The position numbers were made by a program, and so were the translations under genes. Under the pieces are notes generated by a model. It did not search any database, was not told where the DNA came from, and was given only the letters and a program-made list of their open reading frames with translations. A stretch of 64,000 nt of DNA from Rhodobacteraceae bacterium EL53 (GTDB lineage: Bacteria; Pseudomonadota; Alphaproteobacteria; Rhodobacterales; Rhodobacteraceae): the NCBI GenBank assembly GCA_900313015.1, contig OMPR01000017.1, positions 341,512-405,511 of the forward strand, written 5' to 3'. Positions 9,430-18,469 of this stretch are shown here, piece after piece. Positions within the stretch are counted from its first letter, which is position 1, and every line of letters begins with the position of its first letter.

Positions 9430-10341
9430 ATGAGCACATCACGCCGATTTCTCCCCTCTATTTCTTCGCTTCGTGCGTTGGAAGCTTTGGATCGCCTTGG
9501 ATCAGCATCGGCCGTTGCCGAGGAACTGAACCTGACCCAAAGCGCGGTATCCCGACAGCTTCAGACCCTAGAGACACAAATGGGCATTGACCTTATCCAA
9601 CGCGATCGAAAGCGACTGTCGCTTACTGCTTCGGCTCAGGACTACGTCATTGAGATCCGACAGGCCCTGAACCAGATTGCACAGGCGTCCTTACGGTTGC
9701 AGGTCGCCCCTGTCGGCGGCACATTGAATCTTGCGATATTGCCGACCTTTGGGATGCGGTGGCTGATGCCACGTTTGCCCGAATTTTCGCGCCTGCATCC
9801 CGATGTGACAATCAACATGTCCACACAGTTGCGGCCTTTCAATTTTGCCACCGAACCCTTTGATGCTGCCATCCATTTTGGCATTCCAAATTGGCCTGAT
9901 ACCGATGCATTGATGCTAAAGAAAGAGCGCGTATTACCCGTTTGCGCGCCTTCTCTTATACAGCAGAATTTGAACGTTTCCCCGCAACAATTGCTGCGAC
10001 TTCCTTTGTTGCACATTCAAACCCGTCCGAATGCCTGGCAGGATTGGTTCAGAGAAATGGGGGTTGAGAACGAAGCGCCACTTGCAGGGACGCTGTACGA
10101 TCAATTTTCAACCATTACCCAAGCTGCACTGCACGGATTGGGTGTAGCCTTGATGCCTGAGTATTTAATTGAACAAGACTTGGCGACGGGCCGGCTGATC
10201 GCCCTCAGCCCCACAGCGATCGAAGCCAAAGGGGCCTATTACCTGGTCTGGCCACGCAATAAATCGCGGGACCAATCTTTGACGGAATTCCGGCATTGGC
10301 TGGCCTCGAAAGCCCAACCAGAAGACAACCTGCCGCGTTAA
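9430..10341 (+). CDS. LysR family transcriptional regulator, probable regulator of gcdH
   Basis: A 303-residue LysR-type regulator. The N-terminal winged helix-turn-helix is clear (LGSASAVAEELNLTQSAVSRQLQTLE at about residues 24-49), followed by a substrate-binding domain of the GcvA/AmpR type (LAILPTFGMRWLMPRL). It is transcribed away from gcdH, and the family is often autorepressing and responsive to an intermediate of the regulated pathway, here perhaps glutarate or glutaryl-CoA. That ligand is inference from the neighbour. The gene ends three bases before the convergent phoB stop. Confidence 0.88.
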   Translation: MSTSRRFLPSISSLRALEALDRLGSASAVAEELNLTQSAVSRQLQTLETQMGIDLIQRDRKRLSLTASAQDYVIEIRQALNQIAQASLRLQVAPVGGTLNLAILPTFGMRWLMPRLPEFSRLHPDVTINMSTQLRPFNFATEPFDAAIHFGIPNWPDTDALMLKKERVLPVCAPSLIQQNLNVSPQQLLRLPLLHIQTRPNAWQDWFREMGVENEAPLAGTLYDQFSTITQAALHGLGVALMPEYLIEQDLATGRLIALSPTAIEAKGAYYLVWPRNKSRDQSLTEFRHWLASKAQPEDNLPR

Positions 10342-10344
10342 GTC

Positions 10345-11034
10345 TTAACCCAACGCATAACCCGCGCCGCGCACAGTTCGCACTGGATCAACACCACCAA
10401 ATTGGGTCAAAGCTTTACGCAACCGGCCAATGTGGACGTCTACGGTACGCGTATCAACATAGATATCCCGCCCCCAAACACGATCCAAAAGCTGCTCACG
10501 GCTCCAAACCCGCCCGGGCTTTTCCATGAATGTCGACAGCAACCGGAATTCAGTTGGCCCCAATTTCAACGGGTTTTCATCCCGACTGACTTTGTGCGTT
10601 TCCGCATCCAGAATGATGTCGTCAAACTCCAATCGTAGCCCAACTGTAGAGGGTCGAACCCGTCGCAACTGAGAGCGCACGCGCGCCATCAATTCCACGA
10701 TGGAATATGGCTTAACCACATAATCGTCAGCCCCGGTTTCAAGACCGCGCACTTTGTCGACCTCTTCAGAGCGTGCGGACAACATAATGATCGGGATCGA
10801 ACGGGTCTCGGGGCGCGTTTTCAATCGGCGACAAACCTCGATTCCGCTCAGGTTCGGCATCATCCAATCCAGAACAATAATATCCGGGTTGTCTTCATCC
10901 ACCAAAAGCAGCGCTTCTTCACCGTTCTCGGCTTTGGACACCTTAAAACCTTCGGCCTCAAGGTTATAAGCTAAAACTTCACGCTGTGCGTGCTCATCTT
11001 CGACAACAAGGACTGTCGGCTGATCTGCTGACAT
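10345..11034 (-). CDS. phoB: Phosphate regulon response regulator PhoB
   Basis: A 229-residue OmpR-class response regulator. The receiver domain has the acidic pocket VVEDE at about 10-14, phospho-acceptor Asp56 in VLDWMMP, and the conserved KPYS after GADDYVV. The C-terminal winged helix (from about residue 130) contains LGPTEFRLLSTFMEKPGRVWSREQLL, characteristic of PhoB. It should bind Pho boxes such as the one in front of pstS. It is the last gene of the block and starts six bases after phoU. The sensor gene phoR is at the other end of the cluster. Confidence 0.95.
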   Translation of the reverse strand: MSADQPTVLVVEDEHAQREVLAYNLEAEGFKVSKAENGEEALLLVDEDNPDIIVLDWMMPNLSGIEVCRRLKTRPETRSIPIIMLSARSEEVDKVRGLETGADDYVVKPYSIVELMARVRSQLRRVRPSTVGLRLEFDDIILDAETHKVSRDENPLKLGPTEFRLLSTFMEKPGRVWSREQLLDRVWGRDIYVDTRTVDVHIGRLRKALTQFGGVDPVRTVRGAGYALG

Positions 11035-11040
11035 TGGACC

Positions 11041-11748
11041 TTACTCCTTTGATGGAACTGAGGTGACGTCTGCTTTTGGACGCGCGTCTTCTGGGCGCGA
11101 ACCCGTAACCAGATAGACCACCTGCTCTGCGATAGAGGTCACGTGATCCCCCATACGTTCGATGTTCTTGGCGATGAAATGCAAGTGCATACATGCGGTG
11201 ATGTTGCGTGGATCTTCTGCCATAAAGGTCAGGAATTCTCGAAACAGAGCATTGTACATCTGGTCCACTTCGTGGTCACGCGTGATCACATCCATCGCCA
11301 ACTCCGCATCCCGCTGAATATATGCGTCCAATGCATCCTTGAGCATCAATTCCACTTCGCGCGCCATCCGTCGTAATGCGGCGGCGCTGTCGTTCACGGG
11401 AGGTGTTTCAACCAAAACCGTGGTGCGTTTGGCAATGTTCTTGGCATAATCGCCAATCCGTTCCAGGTTTGCTGAAACCTTGAGAACGGACAAAACCAAG
11501 CGCAAATCACTTGCTGTTGGCGACCGCAATGCGATCAAACGGGCGGTTTCTTCGTTGATGATCTCTTCGAGGGCATCAATTGCTTTGTCTCCCGCCCGAA
11601 CTTCGGTAGCCAGCTCGACATCCCGGGTTTCAAGTGACCGCGCAGCGCTCATAATGGCTGCCTCGACCAGCCCGCCCATCTTCATGATATGGGCCTGAAC
11701 AGCTTCAAGATCACGATCATAAACGGATGTAATGTGTTGTTCTGTCAT
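11041..11748 (-). CDS. phoU: Phosphate signalling complex protein PhoU
   Basis: A 235-residue all-helical protein with the two PhoU repeats, each carrying an E/DxxxD-type metal-binding motif (for example ALEEIINEETARLI and VDQMYNALFREFL). PhoU links the Pst transporter to PhoR and keeps the regulon off when phosphate is sufficient. It lies between pstB (17-base gap) and phoB (six-base gap) in a single transcription direction, so it is almost certainly cotranscribed. Confidence 0.95.
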   Translation of the reverse strand: MTEQHITSVYDRDLEAVQAHIMKMGGLVEAAIMSAARSLETRDVELATEVRAGDKAIDALEEIINEETARLIALRSPTASDLRLVLSVLKVSANLERIGDYAKNIAKRTTVLVETPPVNDSAAALRRMAREVELMLKDALDAYIQRDAELAMDVITRDHEVDQMYNALFREFLTFMAEDPRNITACMHLHFIAKNIERMGDHVTSIAEQVVYLVTGSRPEDARPKADVTSVPSKE

Positions 11749-11765
11749 GTTTATGTCGTCCTGAC

Positions 11766-12563
11766 TTAGCCGATCCGGCCGGTGATATAGCTTTCGGTGC
11801 GTGGGTCTCGGGGATTGGTGAATATCTGTCCCGTTTCGCCGAATTCAACCAAGTTGCCCAAATGAAAAAACGCGGTTTTCTGACTGACACGTGCGGCCTG
11901 CTGCATCGAGTGGGTCACGATCACGACGGAATAACTCTGACGTAACTCATCAATCAATTCTTCAACCTGCGCCGTTGCAATCGGGTCGAGCGCGGAACAC
12001 GGCTCGTCCATCAGCAAAACCTCGGGTTCGGTTGCAACTGCGCGGGCAATGCACAACCGCTGCTGCTGACCACCTGACAGGCCCGTACCAGGAGCATCCA
12101 GGCGGTCTTTAACCTCATTCCAGATCGCACCGCGACGCAGGGATTTCTCAACGATGTCATCAAGGTCAGCTTTGTCCCGAGCCAAACCATGGATGCGCGG
12201 CCCATATGCAACGTTGTCATAAATCGACTTTGGGAATGGATTTGGCTTTTGAAATACCATCCCAACTTTGGCTCGCAGCTGAACTGGATCGACGCGTTTG
12301 TCGTAAATGTTCTCACCATCCAACAGGATCTTGCCCTGCACCCGACACACATCAATTGTATCGTTCATCCGATTGAGACAACGCAAGAATGTGGATTTCC
12401 CGCAGCCCGAAGGACCGATAAAGGCGGTTACGGTTTTTTCTTCGATCTCGACGTTCACGTCTTTAATCGCATGGGTTTCACCGTAATAGACCTGAACGTC
12501 TGTTGCGGAAATCTTGGTTTTACGTGTTTCCACATCTCTCTCCACGAGTGTCATGTCGTTCAT
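11766..12563 (-). CDS. pstB: Phosphate ABC transporter ATP-binding protein PstB
   Basis: A 265-residue ABC ATPase. Walker A is GPSGCGKST at about residues 50-58, the signature is [14 protein letters not shown], and Walker B is [13 protein letters not shown]. It energises phosphate import through PstC and PstA. The N-terminal extension before TDVQVYYG is slightly longer than in E. coli. The start lies 14 bases after the pstA stop. Confidence 0.96.
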   Translation of the reverse strand: MNDMTLVERDVETRKTKISATDVQVYYGETHAIKDVNVEIEEKTVTAFIGPSGCGKSTFLRCLNRMNDTIDVCRVQGKILLDGENIYDKRVDPVQLRAKVGMVFQKPNPFPKSIYDNVAYGPRIHGLARDKADLDDIVEKSLRRGAIWNEVKDRLDAPGTGLSGGQQQRLCIARAVATEPEVLLMDEPCSALDPIATAQVEELIDELRQSYSVVIVTHSMQQAARVSQKTAFFHLGNLVEFGETGQIFTNPRDPRTESYITGRIG

Positions 12564-12577
12564 TGTTCTACCCCTTA

Positions 12578-13933
12578 TTACCAGCGGCGTTCAAAGCGGC
12601 GGCGCAGGATCACAGCCACCGTGTTCATGGTGACGAGGAAGACCAGAAGGATGATGATACCACCCCAGGCCCGTTCATAAAATGCTGGGTCCGCGCGTTT
12701 GGCCCATTCGTAGATTTGCGCGGGCATGGCCGAGTTGGGATCCAACAAGCCCGATGCCACGCTGTCCGGCGCATTTGAGGCGATAAAGCCAACCATACCG
12801 ATCAACAACAGCGGTGCCGTTTCCCCCAGCGCCTGAGCCAACCCGATGATTGTACCAGTCAGAATACCGGGTGCTGCCAAAGGCAATACATGGTGGAATA
12901 CCGCCTGCATCTTGCTTGCCCCGACCCCCAGCGCCGCATCACGGATGCTCGGCGGAACCGACTTCAGCGAGGCACGTGTGGAAATGATGATCGTCGGCAA
13001 TGTCATTAGTGTCAGAACCAGACCACCAACCAACGGCGCAGATGTGGGCAAATGCATGTAATTGATAAACACGGCCAAACCAAGAATACCAAACACAATC
13101 GATGGAACCGCAGCCAGGTTTGAAATATTGACCTCAATGATATCGGTCAGCCAATTTTGAGGGGCGAACTCTTCAAGATAGATTGATGCAGCGACACCGA
13201 TTGGCAAGGCAAGACCAAGCACGACAAACATCATGGACAACGAACCCAACATCGAAACGCCCATTCCCGCGGCTTCGGGACGTTGGTCAGATGCATCTGC
13301 GCCCAGAATGAAGTCGATGTTAAAGGTCTTTTTGATGGTTCCTTTAGCAACCAATTCATCAACAAGATCAAGTTGCTCGGAGGAAACACTCTTGTCGTTT
13401 GCGATGCTATCGCGGCTTACGCGCCCCTTCATGTAACCATCCACGCGACTGTTGGTCAGGAAACGGAACGTGACTGTCTCACCAATCATGTCAGGGTTCG
13501 CGATCACGTAGTTCCGCAACTGACCTGCTGCGCTTTTGGACAGCAATGCGGCCTGCTTTTTTAACTTCAGATCGGTTTCAATTCCTAGCTCAGCAACCTT
13601 AGTCTTGAATGCGTTCTTGATCAGAGGAGAGTACCCAAACGTTGTGACCTTTTTGATGTCATCAATGTTGCGGGTTCCCTTCTTGTCCAGTTTCTTTTCC
13701 AGCAATTCCACATCCAGTGTGATGAAAGTTTGGCTGTAGGCCCCAACTCCTTTTCCAAGGATCGTTGTAACCAACACAACCAGCATCAACAGACCGACGG
13801 CAATCGCCGCAATTCCATAGACCTGAAAGCGTTTTTCAGCATTGTTGCGTTTGATGGTACGGGGGTTCGGCGTGAGCAACGAACCAGCGTGTTTACTGGA
13901 CCCGTTTTCAGGTGTTTGACTGATATCACTCAT
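12578..13933 (-). CDS. pstA: Phosphate ABC transporter permease PstA (long form)
   Basis: A 451-residue permease, much longer than the roughly 300-residue E. coli protein. The extra length is a soluble, lysine-rich stretch of about 150 residues inserted between the first membrane segment ([15 protein letters not shown]) and the transporter core. The core has the binding-protein-dependent transport signature around [20 protein letters not shown]. Long PstA proteins of this type are usual in alphaproteobacteria. Its ATG overlaps the pstC stop by four bases (ATGA), so the two membrane subunits are translationally coupled. Confidence 0.93.
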   Translation of the reverse strand: MSDISQTPENGSSKHAGSLLTPNPRTIKRNNAEKRFQVYGIAAIAVGLLMLVVLVTTILGKGVGAYSQTFITLDVELLEKKLDKKGTRNIDDIKKVTTFGYSPLIKNAFKTKVAELGIETDLKLKKQAALLSKSAAGQLRNYVIANPDMIGETVTFRFLTNSRVDGYMKGRVSRDSIANDKSVSSEQLDLVDELVAKGTIKKTFNIDFILGADASDQRPEAAGMGVSMLGSLSMMFVVLGLALPIGVAASIYLEEFAPQNWLTDIIEVNISNLAAVPSIVFGILGLAVFINYMHLPTSAPLVGGLVLTLMTLPTIIISTRASLKSVPPSIRDAALGVGASKMQAVFHHVLPLAAPGILTGTIIGLAQALGETAPLLLIGMVGFIASNAPDSVASGLLDPNSAMPAQIYEWAKRADPAFYERAWGGIIILLVFLVTMNTVAVILRRRFERRW

Positions 13934-15408
13934 TCGTACTGTTCCCGGTATTTGCGCACGATCAACAGCGCCAGAACGTTCAAGCCCAAGGTCAGCACAA
14001 AGAGTGTCAAACCCAAAGCAAAGGCCACCAGCGTTTCAGGGCTGGCAAAATCGGTATCTCCGGTCAGCTGACTTACGATACGTGTGGTAATAGTTGTCAT
14101 AGATTCCAGCGGGTTGAGCGAAAACTTGGCGATTGCACCCGCACCCATAACCACAATCATAGTCTCACCAATAGCGCGCGACGCTGCCAGCAAAACCGCT
14201 CCAACGATGCCGGGCAAAGCGGCGGGCAAAACTACCTGTCGCACGGTTTCCGACTTCGTCGCGCCCAGCCCCAAAGACCCATCGCGCATGGATTGCGGAA
14301 CTGCGTTGATAATATCGTCCGACAACGAAGACACGAACGGGATCAACATGATCCCCATCACGATGCCAGCCGTCAAAACAGAGGTTGCACCGGCCATCCA
14401 TTCGACACCAAGCAATCCATTATCACCGCGCCCGAAAACTCTGACCAGCATTGGCCCAACGGTCAACAAAGCAAACAGACCATAAACAATGGTCGGAATA
14501 CCGGCGAGAATTTCGAGCAGAGGTTTGGCAAAAGCTCGTGTCGCCCCGGACGCATATTCGGACAAGTAAACAGCCGCAAACAAGCCAACCGGAACCGCAA
14601 CCAACAATGCGATGAAAGAGATGTAGAGTGTGCCCCACAGGAGCGGCAAAATCGAAAGTTCGCTGTCTCCACGGAAATTCGGGGCCCAGGTCGTGCCAAG
14701 GAAAAAGTCTTTCCAGTCATGTAGGCTAAAGAAATTGAGCGTCTCGAACAACATCGAAAACACGATTCCGACAGTTGTCAAAATCGCCAAAGACGCCGCG
14801 AAAATCAGCAAGGCCAGAACTCCGCGTTCGACCACGTTGCGGGCGCGGAAATCTTTGTGCGTTTTAGAATAGGCAAAGGCGAGACCGCCAATTGCCAAGA
14901 CTGCTACAACCAAATTCATCGCCAATGAGGCAGTCGCCGTCAAATTGCGATAGGTCTGTGCAGCTTTTAACACCTCAGGACGGACATCAGACCCAAGGGC
15001 AACACCGTATTCACCCAAACGTGCTCGAACATCAGTCGTTTCTGCATTGATGGCCTGTGAATCAGCCTCAGTCATGCCACCCAAACTTACCGCAAGATCA
15101 AGACCTTCTGCGACCCGTCGCACATCCGACATCACCAGACCACGAGTGCTGCTTTCAGGGATCAATTCAGCCGGGATCGTCCGCGACACCTGCGTGTCGA
15201 TGATCATCGGTTGCGCCAGAACCCAGATTACAAGAACACTAAGCGCAGGAATAAGAGCAGTCAGTGCTACGTTCATACCGTAGTAAATCGGCAGCGAATG
15301 CAGGTCCCGCGTATCGCCACCAGCTGACTGTAGGGCGCGATTACGCCCAACAAAATAGCCAATGGCTGACAGGACAAACAGTGAAACAACGAGCCAAATC
15401 GTCGGCAT
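13930..15408 (-). CDS. pstC: Phosphate ABC transporter permease PstC (long form)
   Basis: A permease of about 492 residues, again longer than the E. coli protein (about 320). A long N-terminal half contains extra hydrophobic segments and a soluble region, and the C-terminal half is the ABC permease core, with the EAA-type loop LGATKSETVRQVVLPAALPGI. Start choice: the frame extends to 15486, but GGAGC lies six bases before the ATG at 15408, which gives MPTIWLVV, a typical membrane start. It forms the transmembrane channel with PstA. It is downstream of pstS by about 100 bases. Confidence 0.92.
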   Translation of the reverse strand: MPTIWLVVSLFVLSAIGYFVGRNRALQSAGGDTRDLHSLPIYYGMNVALTALIPALSVLVIWVLAQPMIIDTQVSRTIPAELIPESSTRGLVMSDVRRVAEGLDLAVSLGGMTEADSQAINAETTDVRARLGEYGVALGSDVRPEVLKAAQTYRNLTATASLAMNLVVAVLAIGGLAFAYSKTHKDFRARNVVERGVLALLIFAASLAILTTVGIVFSMLFETLNFFSLHDWKDFFLGTTWAPNFRGDSELSILPLLWGTLYISFIALLVAVPVGLFAAVYLSEYASGATRAFAKPLLEILAGIPTIVYGLFALLTVGPMLVRVFGRGDNGLLGVEWMAGATSVLTAGIVMGIMLIPFVSSLSDDIINAVPQSMRDGSLGLGATKSETVRQVVLPAALPGIVGAVLLAASRAIGETMIVVMGAGAIAKFSLNPLESMTTITTRIVSQLTGDTDFASPETLVAFALGLTLFVLTLGLNVLALLIVRKYREQYE

Positions 15409-15507
15409 CTGGGGCTCCAGTCGCGTCAAGCGATTCAAGGTGAGGTAAGTAAGAAAGCCGAGGCAAGATCGCCCTGCCCCGACCAATCGTGTTAATCCGT
15501 CAAAGGA

Positions 15508-16563
15508 TTAGGAGTTGCCACCCATGATGGCTTCGTCTGCGACAACCTCTTGGGTTTTTTCCAACTCTGGATCAGCAACCAAACCGTATTCAGACAGAGG
15601 GCCGTCCGAACCAGCGATTTCATCTGCAACAAAGAATTCAGCGTATTCTTTCAGACCTGGGATCACACCGATGTGGGCTTTCTTCACGTAGAAGAACAAC
15701 GGGCGCGATACAGGGTATTCGCCGGTTGCGATGGATTCAGTCGAAGGAACGATGCCCGACATGGTCGCAACTTGCAGCTTGTCGGTGTTGTTTTCATAGA
15801 ACGCCAGACCAAAGACACCGATGCCGTCTTTGTTGCTTTCGATGCGGGCCAGTGTTTCAGTATAGTCGCCATCGATATCAACTGAACGACCATCTGTGCG
15901 CAGCGCGATGCAGGCCTTTTCAGCGGCTTTCTTTTTCTTCTTGGCGGTGTCGCCTTCAGCGGCTGCTAGGTGGTGCTCGAATGCGCCGGTGGCTTCACAG
16001 CCCGCTAAGATCACCTTATCTTCGAACACTTCGCGTGTGCCGTGCTTGGTGCCTGGAATGAATGCTTGGATATCCTGTGCCGGGAACGCTGGGTTTACGT
16101 CGGCCCATGTTTTTGCTGCGTTTGGAACCATCTTGCCGTCAACCAGAACAGTGTCGGACAGGGCCAAATACCAATCGGTTGGGGTGAATTCAAAAGTCTG
16201 ACCTTTGATGTCAGACGCAAAGACGATGCCATCATAGCCAATGCGCACTTCGATGATGTCGGTCACACCATTTTCAGCACATTTTTTGATTTCTTTTTCT
16301 TTGATCTTACGCGAAGCGTTTGCAACGTCGATTGTGCTTTCGCCAACACCTTCGCAAAACCGCTTGAGGCCAGCCGAAGAGCCACCCGATTCAACAACAG
16401 GCGTCGGGAAGTCAAAGTTTTCGCCAAAGGCTTCGGCCACGATCGAAGCATACGGCAGAACAGTTGAAGAGCCTGCAACCTGCACCTGATCACGCGCGGA
16501 GGCAGCGGTGGCAGAAACGGCCGCGATGGCCAGAGCAGAAGCGGTGAGTTTCACAAAAGACAT
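15508..16563 (-). CDS. pstS: Phosphate ABC transporter substrate-binding protein PstS
   Basis: A 351-residue periplasmic phosphate-binding protein. It has an N-terminal signal peptide (hydrophobic ASALAIAAVSATAASA, cleavage probably after ASA near residue 23) and the phosphate-loop motif VAGSSTVLPYASIVAEAF just after it. A second ligand region lies around SGGSSAGLKRFCEG. It captures phosphate for PstCAB. A triple Pho box lies 86 bases upstream of its start, so this is the phosphate-starvation promoter of the whole pstSCAB-phoU-phoB block. Confidence 0.95.
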   Translation of the reverse strand: MSFVKLTASALAIAAVSATAASARDQVQVAGSSTVLPYASIVAEAFGENFDFPTPVVESGGSSAGLKRFCEGVGESTIDVANASRKIKEKEIKKCAENGVTDIIEVRIGYDGIVFASDIKGQTFEFTPTDWYLALSDTVLVDGKMVPNAAKTWADVNPAFPAQDIQAFIPGTKHGTREVFEDKVILAGCEATGAFEHHLAAAEGDTAKKKKKAAEKACIALRTDGRSVDIDGDYTETLARIESNKDGIGVFGLAFYENNTDKLQVATMSGIVPSTESIATGEYPVSRPLFFYVKKAHIGVIPGLKEYAEFFVADEIAGSDGPLSEYGLVADPELEKTQEVVADEAIMGGNS

Positions 16564-16648
16564 TTCAGTCTCCTTGGGTCAGTGAATTGGTTTGGTCATC
16601 CCCATGATGACCTTGGGGCGAGGATTAGAAGATCTGCATGTGGCTTTT

Positions 16649-16677
16649 GTGACAGCTATGTAACAGCTTCATGACAA
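16649..16677 (-). promoter_or_regulatory. PhoB binding site (three Pho half-sites) of pstS
   Basis: On the minus strand three 7-base direct repeats occur at exact 11-base spacing: TTGTCAT (16671-16677), CTGTTAC (16660-16666) and CTGTCAC (16649-16655), separated by GAAG and ATAG. This is the established Pho box arrangement (7-base repeats with 4-base A/T-rich spacers). It lies upstream of pstS in the correct orientation. A possible -10 element, TCTAAT, is at 16624-16629. Confidence 0.88.
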
Positions 16678-16761
16678 CCCCCAAAAAATGTGACACTCAA
16701 CCAAAAAAAGAGCTTTGCACAGCAGGCTTAATGGTCTGGACATTTCTTAAAACCAAGACTG

Positions 16762-17808
16762 TTAGCGTGGCAAAATGACTGTAAAAACAGTTCCTTGACC
16801 CAATTTGCTTTCAATCCGCAACCGACCTCGATGACGGTTAATGATGTGTTTCACAATCGCCAGTCCAAGGCCCGTTCCTCCCAATTCGCGAGAACGGTGA
16901 TTGTCACCTCGATAAAATCGTTCGGTCAGCCGAGGCAGGTGTACGGAATCGATTCCGGGACCCTTATCTGCGATTTGGATGTGGATCGCCGGGGCACGGA
17001 TCGCTGGATCGCGCTCAACCTGCGTCAGAGACACATCTACAACGCCTCCGCTGCCGCCATATTTTATCGCGTTTTCAATGAGATTGGTAAACACCTGTTG
17101 CAATTGATCAGGATCCCCTGCCACGATCAAGGGGGCCTTTGGCGCGACCAAATTCAAATCCACTCCGGCAGATTCAGCGAGCGGGCGAATGGAGTTTAAC
17201 GTCGACGCAAGCTGAGCCGTCAAATCGACTTCTTCTTTGGGACGCACCCGTTCTTCGCTTTCGACGCGGTTTAAGGACAGCAAATCCCCCACAAGACGAT
17301 TCATCCGATTGGATTCATCATCCATGATTTTTAGAAACCGATCGCGTGCTTGTGAATCGTCTCGGGCGGGTCCGCGCAGTGTTTCGATGAACCCCATCAA
17401 GGCGGTCAAAGGGGTTCGCAACTCGTGACTGACATTGGCGACAAAGTCGCGGCGCATTTGTTCGGCATGTTCAAGATGGGTCACATCCATAAAGGTGACC
17501 ATAACAGCGCCTCCTTGAACTGCTCCGATGCCATTCACATACCGACAATGCACCACATAAGTGGTATCGCGTGCGCCATCGTTGGACAGGTGACGCGTCT
17601 CGCGCGGGGCCTTGGACCGCAAGCTGGACTCAATCGCCTCAATGACCAGCGGTTGGCGTAGAATGGTCGCGAAATGGCGCCCGGTAATGTGTTGCCCAAG
17701 CAACGCGTGTGCTTCAACATTTGCGCTAATGATCCGCTCAGACTGATCCACCAACAAAGCGGGTAACGGCGTAGCCGACAAAAATGCAGTGTTGAGATCG
17801 TTAGACAT
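16762..17808 (-). CDS. phoR: Phosphate regulon sensor histidine kinase PhoR (no membrane segment)
   Basis: A 348-residue histidine kinase. A PAS domain covers roughly residues 10-115. The HisKA domain has FVANVSHELRTPLTALMGF (phospho-acceptor His near 128), and the catalytic domain has NLIENAIKYG, ADKGPGID and LGGTGLGLAIV. It should phosphorylate PhoB at low phosphate. No N-terminal membrane segment is visible, unlike E. coli PhoR, and there is no in-frame upstream coding sequence that could supply one, so it must associate with the membrane through PhoU/Pst if it works as usual. It precedes pstS by about 200 bases. Confidence 0.9.
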   Translation of the reverse strand: MSNDLNTAFLSATPLPALLVDQSERIISANVEAHALLGQHITGRHFATILRQPLVIEAIESSLRSKAPRETRHLSNDGARDTTYVVHCRYVNGIGAVQGGAVMVTFMDVTHLEHAEQMRRDFVANVSHELRTPLTALMGFIETLRGPARDDSQARDRFLKIMDDESNRMNRLVGDLLSLNRVESEERVRPKEEVDLTAQLASTLNSIRPLAESAGVDLNLVAPKAPLIVAGDPDQLQQVFTNLIENAIKYGGSGGVVDVSLTQVERDPAIRAPAIHIQIADKGPGIDSVHLPRLTERFYRGDNHRSRELGGTGLGLAIVKHIINRHRGRLRIESKLGQGTVFTVILPR

Positions 17809-17815
17809 CGCGAGG

Positions 17816-17833
17816 GCCTCAAATTGTATCGTT
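17816..17833 (-). promoter_or_regulatory. 18-base element shared by the phoR and HerA-like gene leaders
   Basis: The 18 bases GCCTCAAATTGTATCGTT (plus strand) occur here, seven bases upstream of the phoR start, and again at 32172-32189, nine bases upstream of the HerA-like gene start, in the same orientation relative to the gene. Read toward the genes it contains GATACAAT, which could serve as a -10 element. The function is unknown; the identity is seen directly. Confidence 0.4.
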
Positions 17834-17857
17834 TGTCGGCCTTGCTACGGCATGATT

Positions 17858-17890
17858 GTAAAAATGATGCTGCACTCCGTAGGGTGCAGC
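17858..17890 (-). terminator. Terminator after the yicC-gmk-carbonic anhydrase operon
   Basis: On the minus strand GCTGCAC (17884-17890) pairs with GTGCAGC (17869-17875) around a short loop and is followed by ATCATTTTT. It lies about 55 bases downstream of the gamma-carbonic anhydrase-like gene and upstream of phoR. Confidence 0.65.
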
Positions 17891-17944
17891 CTTCGAATAC
17901 GATATCGCAAACGGGCTTTTCAATTCCCCATGTCGACTGGATGT

Positions 17945-18469
17945 TCAGTCCACTTTGGTCAGGGTCTCCCGGAATTTCCGCATGTTCTCTTGGTAATGCA
18001 ACGCTCCCATTGTGATACGTTGCGCGTTCGCTTCGTCAACCTGACGTACAACTTTGCCAGGTGAACCCATCACCAAAGAATTGTCCGGGATCTCTTTGTT
18101 TTCCGTGACCAATGCCCCGGCCCCAATCAAGCAATTCTTGCCAATTTTTGCCCCGTTCAGGATCGTGGCGCCCATACCGACCAAGGAGTTGTCCCCGATG
18201 GTGCAGCCATGCAGCATGACCTTGTGTCCGATTGTGCAATTTTTGCCGATGGTCAGCGGGTACCCTGCATCAATGTGCATGACACAGTTTTCCTGAACAT
18301 TGCTGCCCTCGCCCACACGTATCTCTTCGTGGTCGGCGCGAATGGTACATCCGAACCAAACAGACGATCCGGCCTCCATCACAACCTTACCAATTAGGTT
18401 GGCATCTGGCGCTACCCAAGTGTCTTCGTGAATTTGTGGCGAATGGCCACTCAAAGCGTAAAGGGTCAT
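17945..18469 (-). CDS. Gamma carbonic anhydrase family protein (hexapeptide repeat)
   Basis: A 174-residue left-handed beta-helix protein with tandem hexapeptide repeats (for example [19 protein letters not shown]). The candidate zinc ligands typical of gamma carbonic anhydrases are present: one His in [10 protein letters not shown] and a pair in IGHKVMLHG. Proteins of this YrdA/CaiE/PaaY-like group may be carbonic anhydrases or acetyltransferases or bind metal without known activity, so catalysis is not assured. The start overlaps the gmk stop by four bases, so it is cotranscribed with gmk. Confidence 0.88.
   Translation of the reverse strand: MTLYALSGHSPQIHEDTWVAPDANLIGKVVMEAGSSVWFGCTIRADHEEIRVGEGSNVQENCVMHIDAGYPLTIGKNCTIGHKVMLHGCTIGDNSLVGMGATILNGAKIGKNCLIGAGALVTENKEIPDNSLVMGSPGKVVRQVDEANAQRITMGALHYQENMRKFRETLTKVD

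Noticed and set aside
14084-14485. Long plus-strand ORF opposite pstC
   Set aside because: Antisense shadow of a strongly coding gene, with no start signal or domain.
16690-16696. A fourth Pho half-site (GTGACAC) upstream of the triple box
   Set aside because: It is three bases out of the 11-base register of the other three sites.
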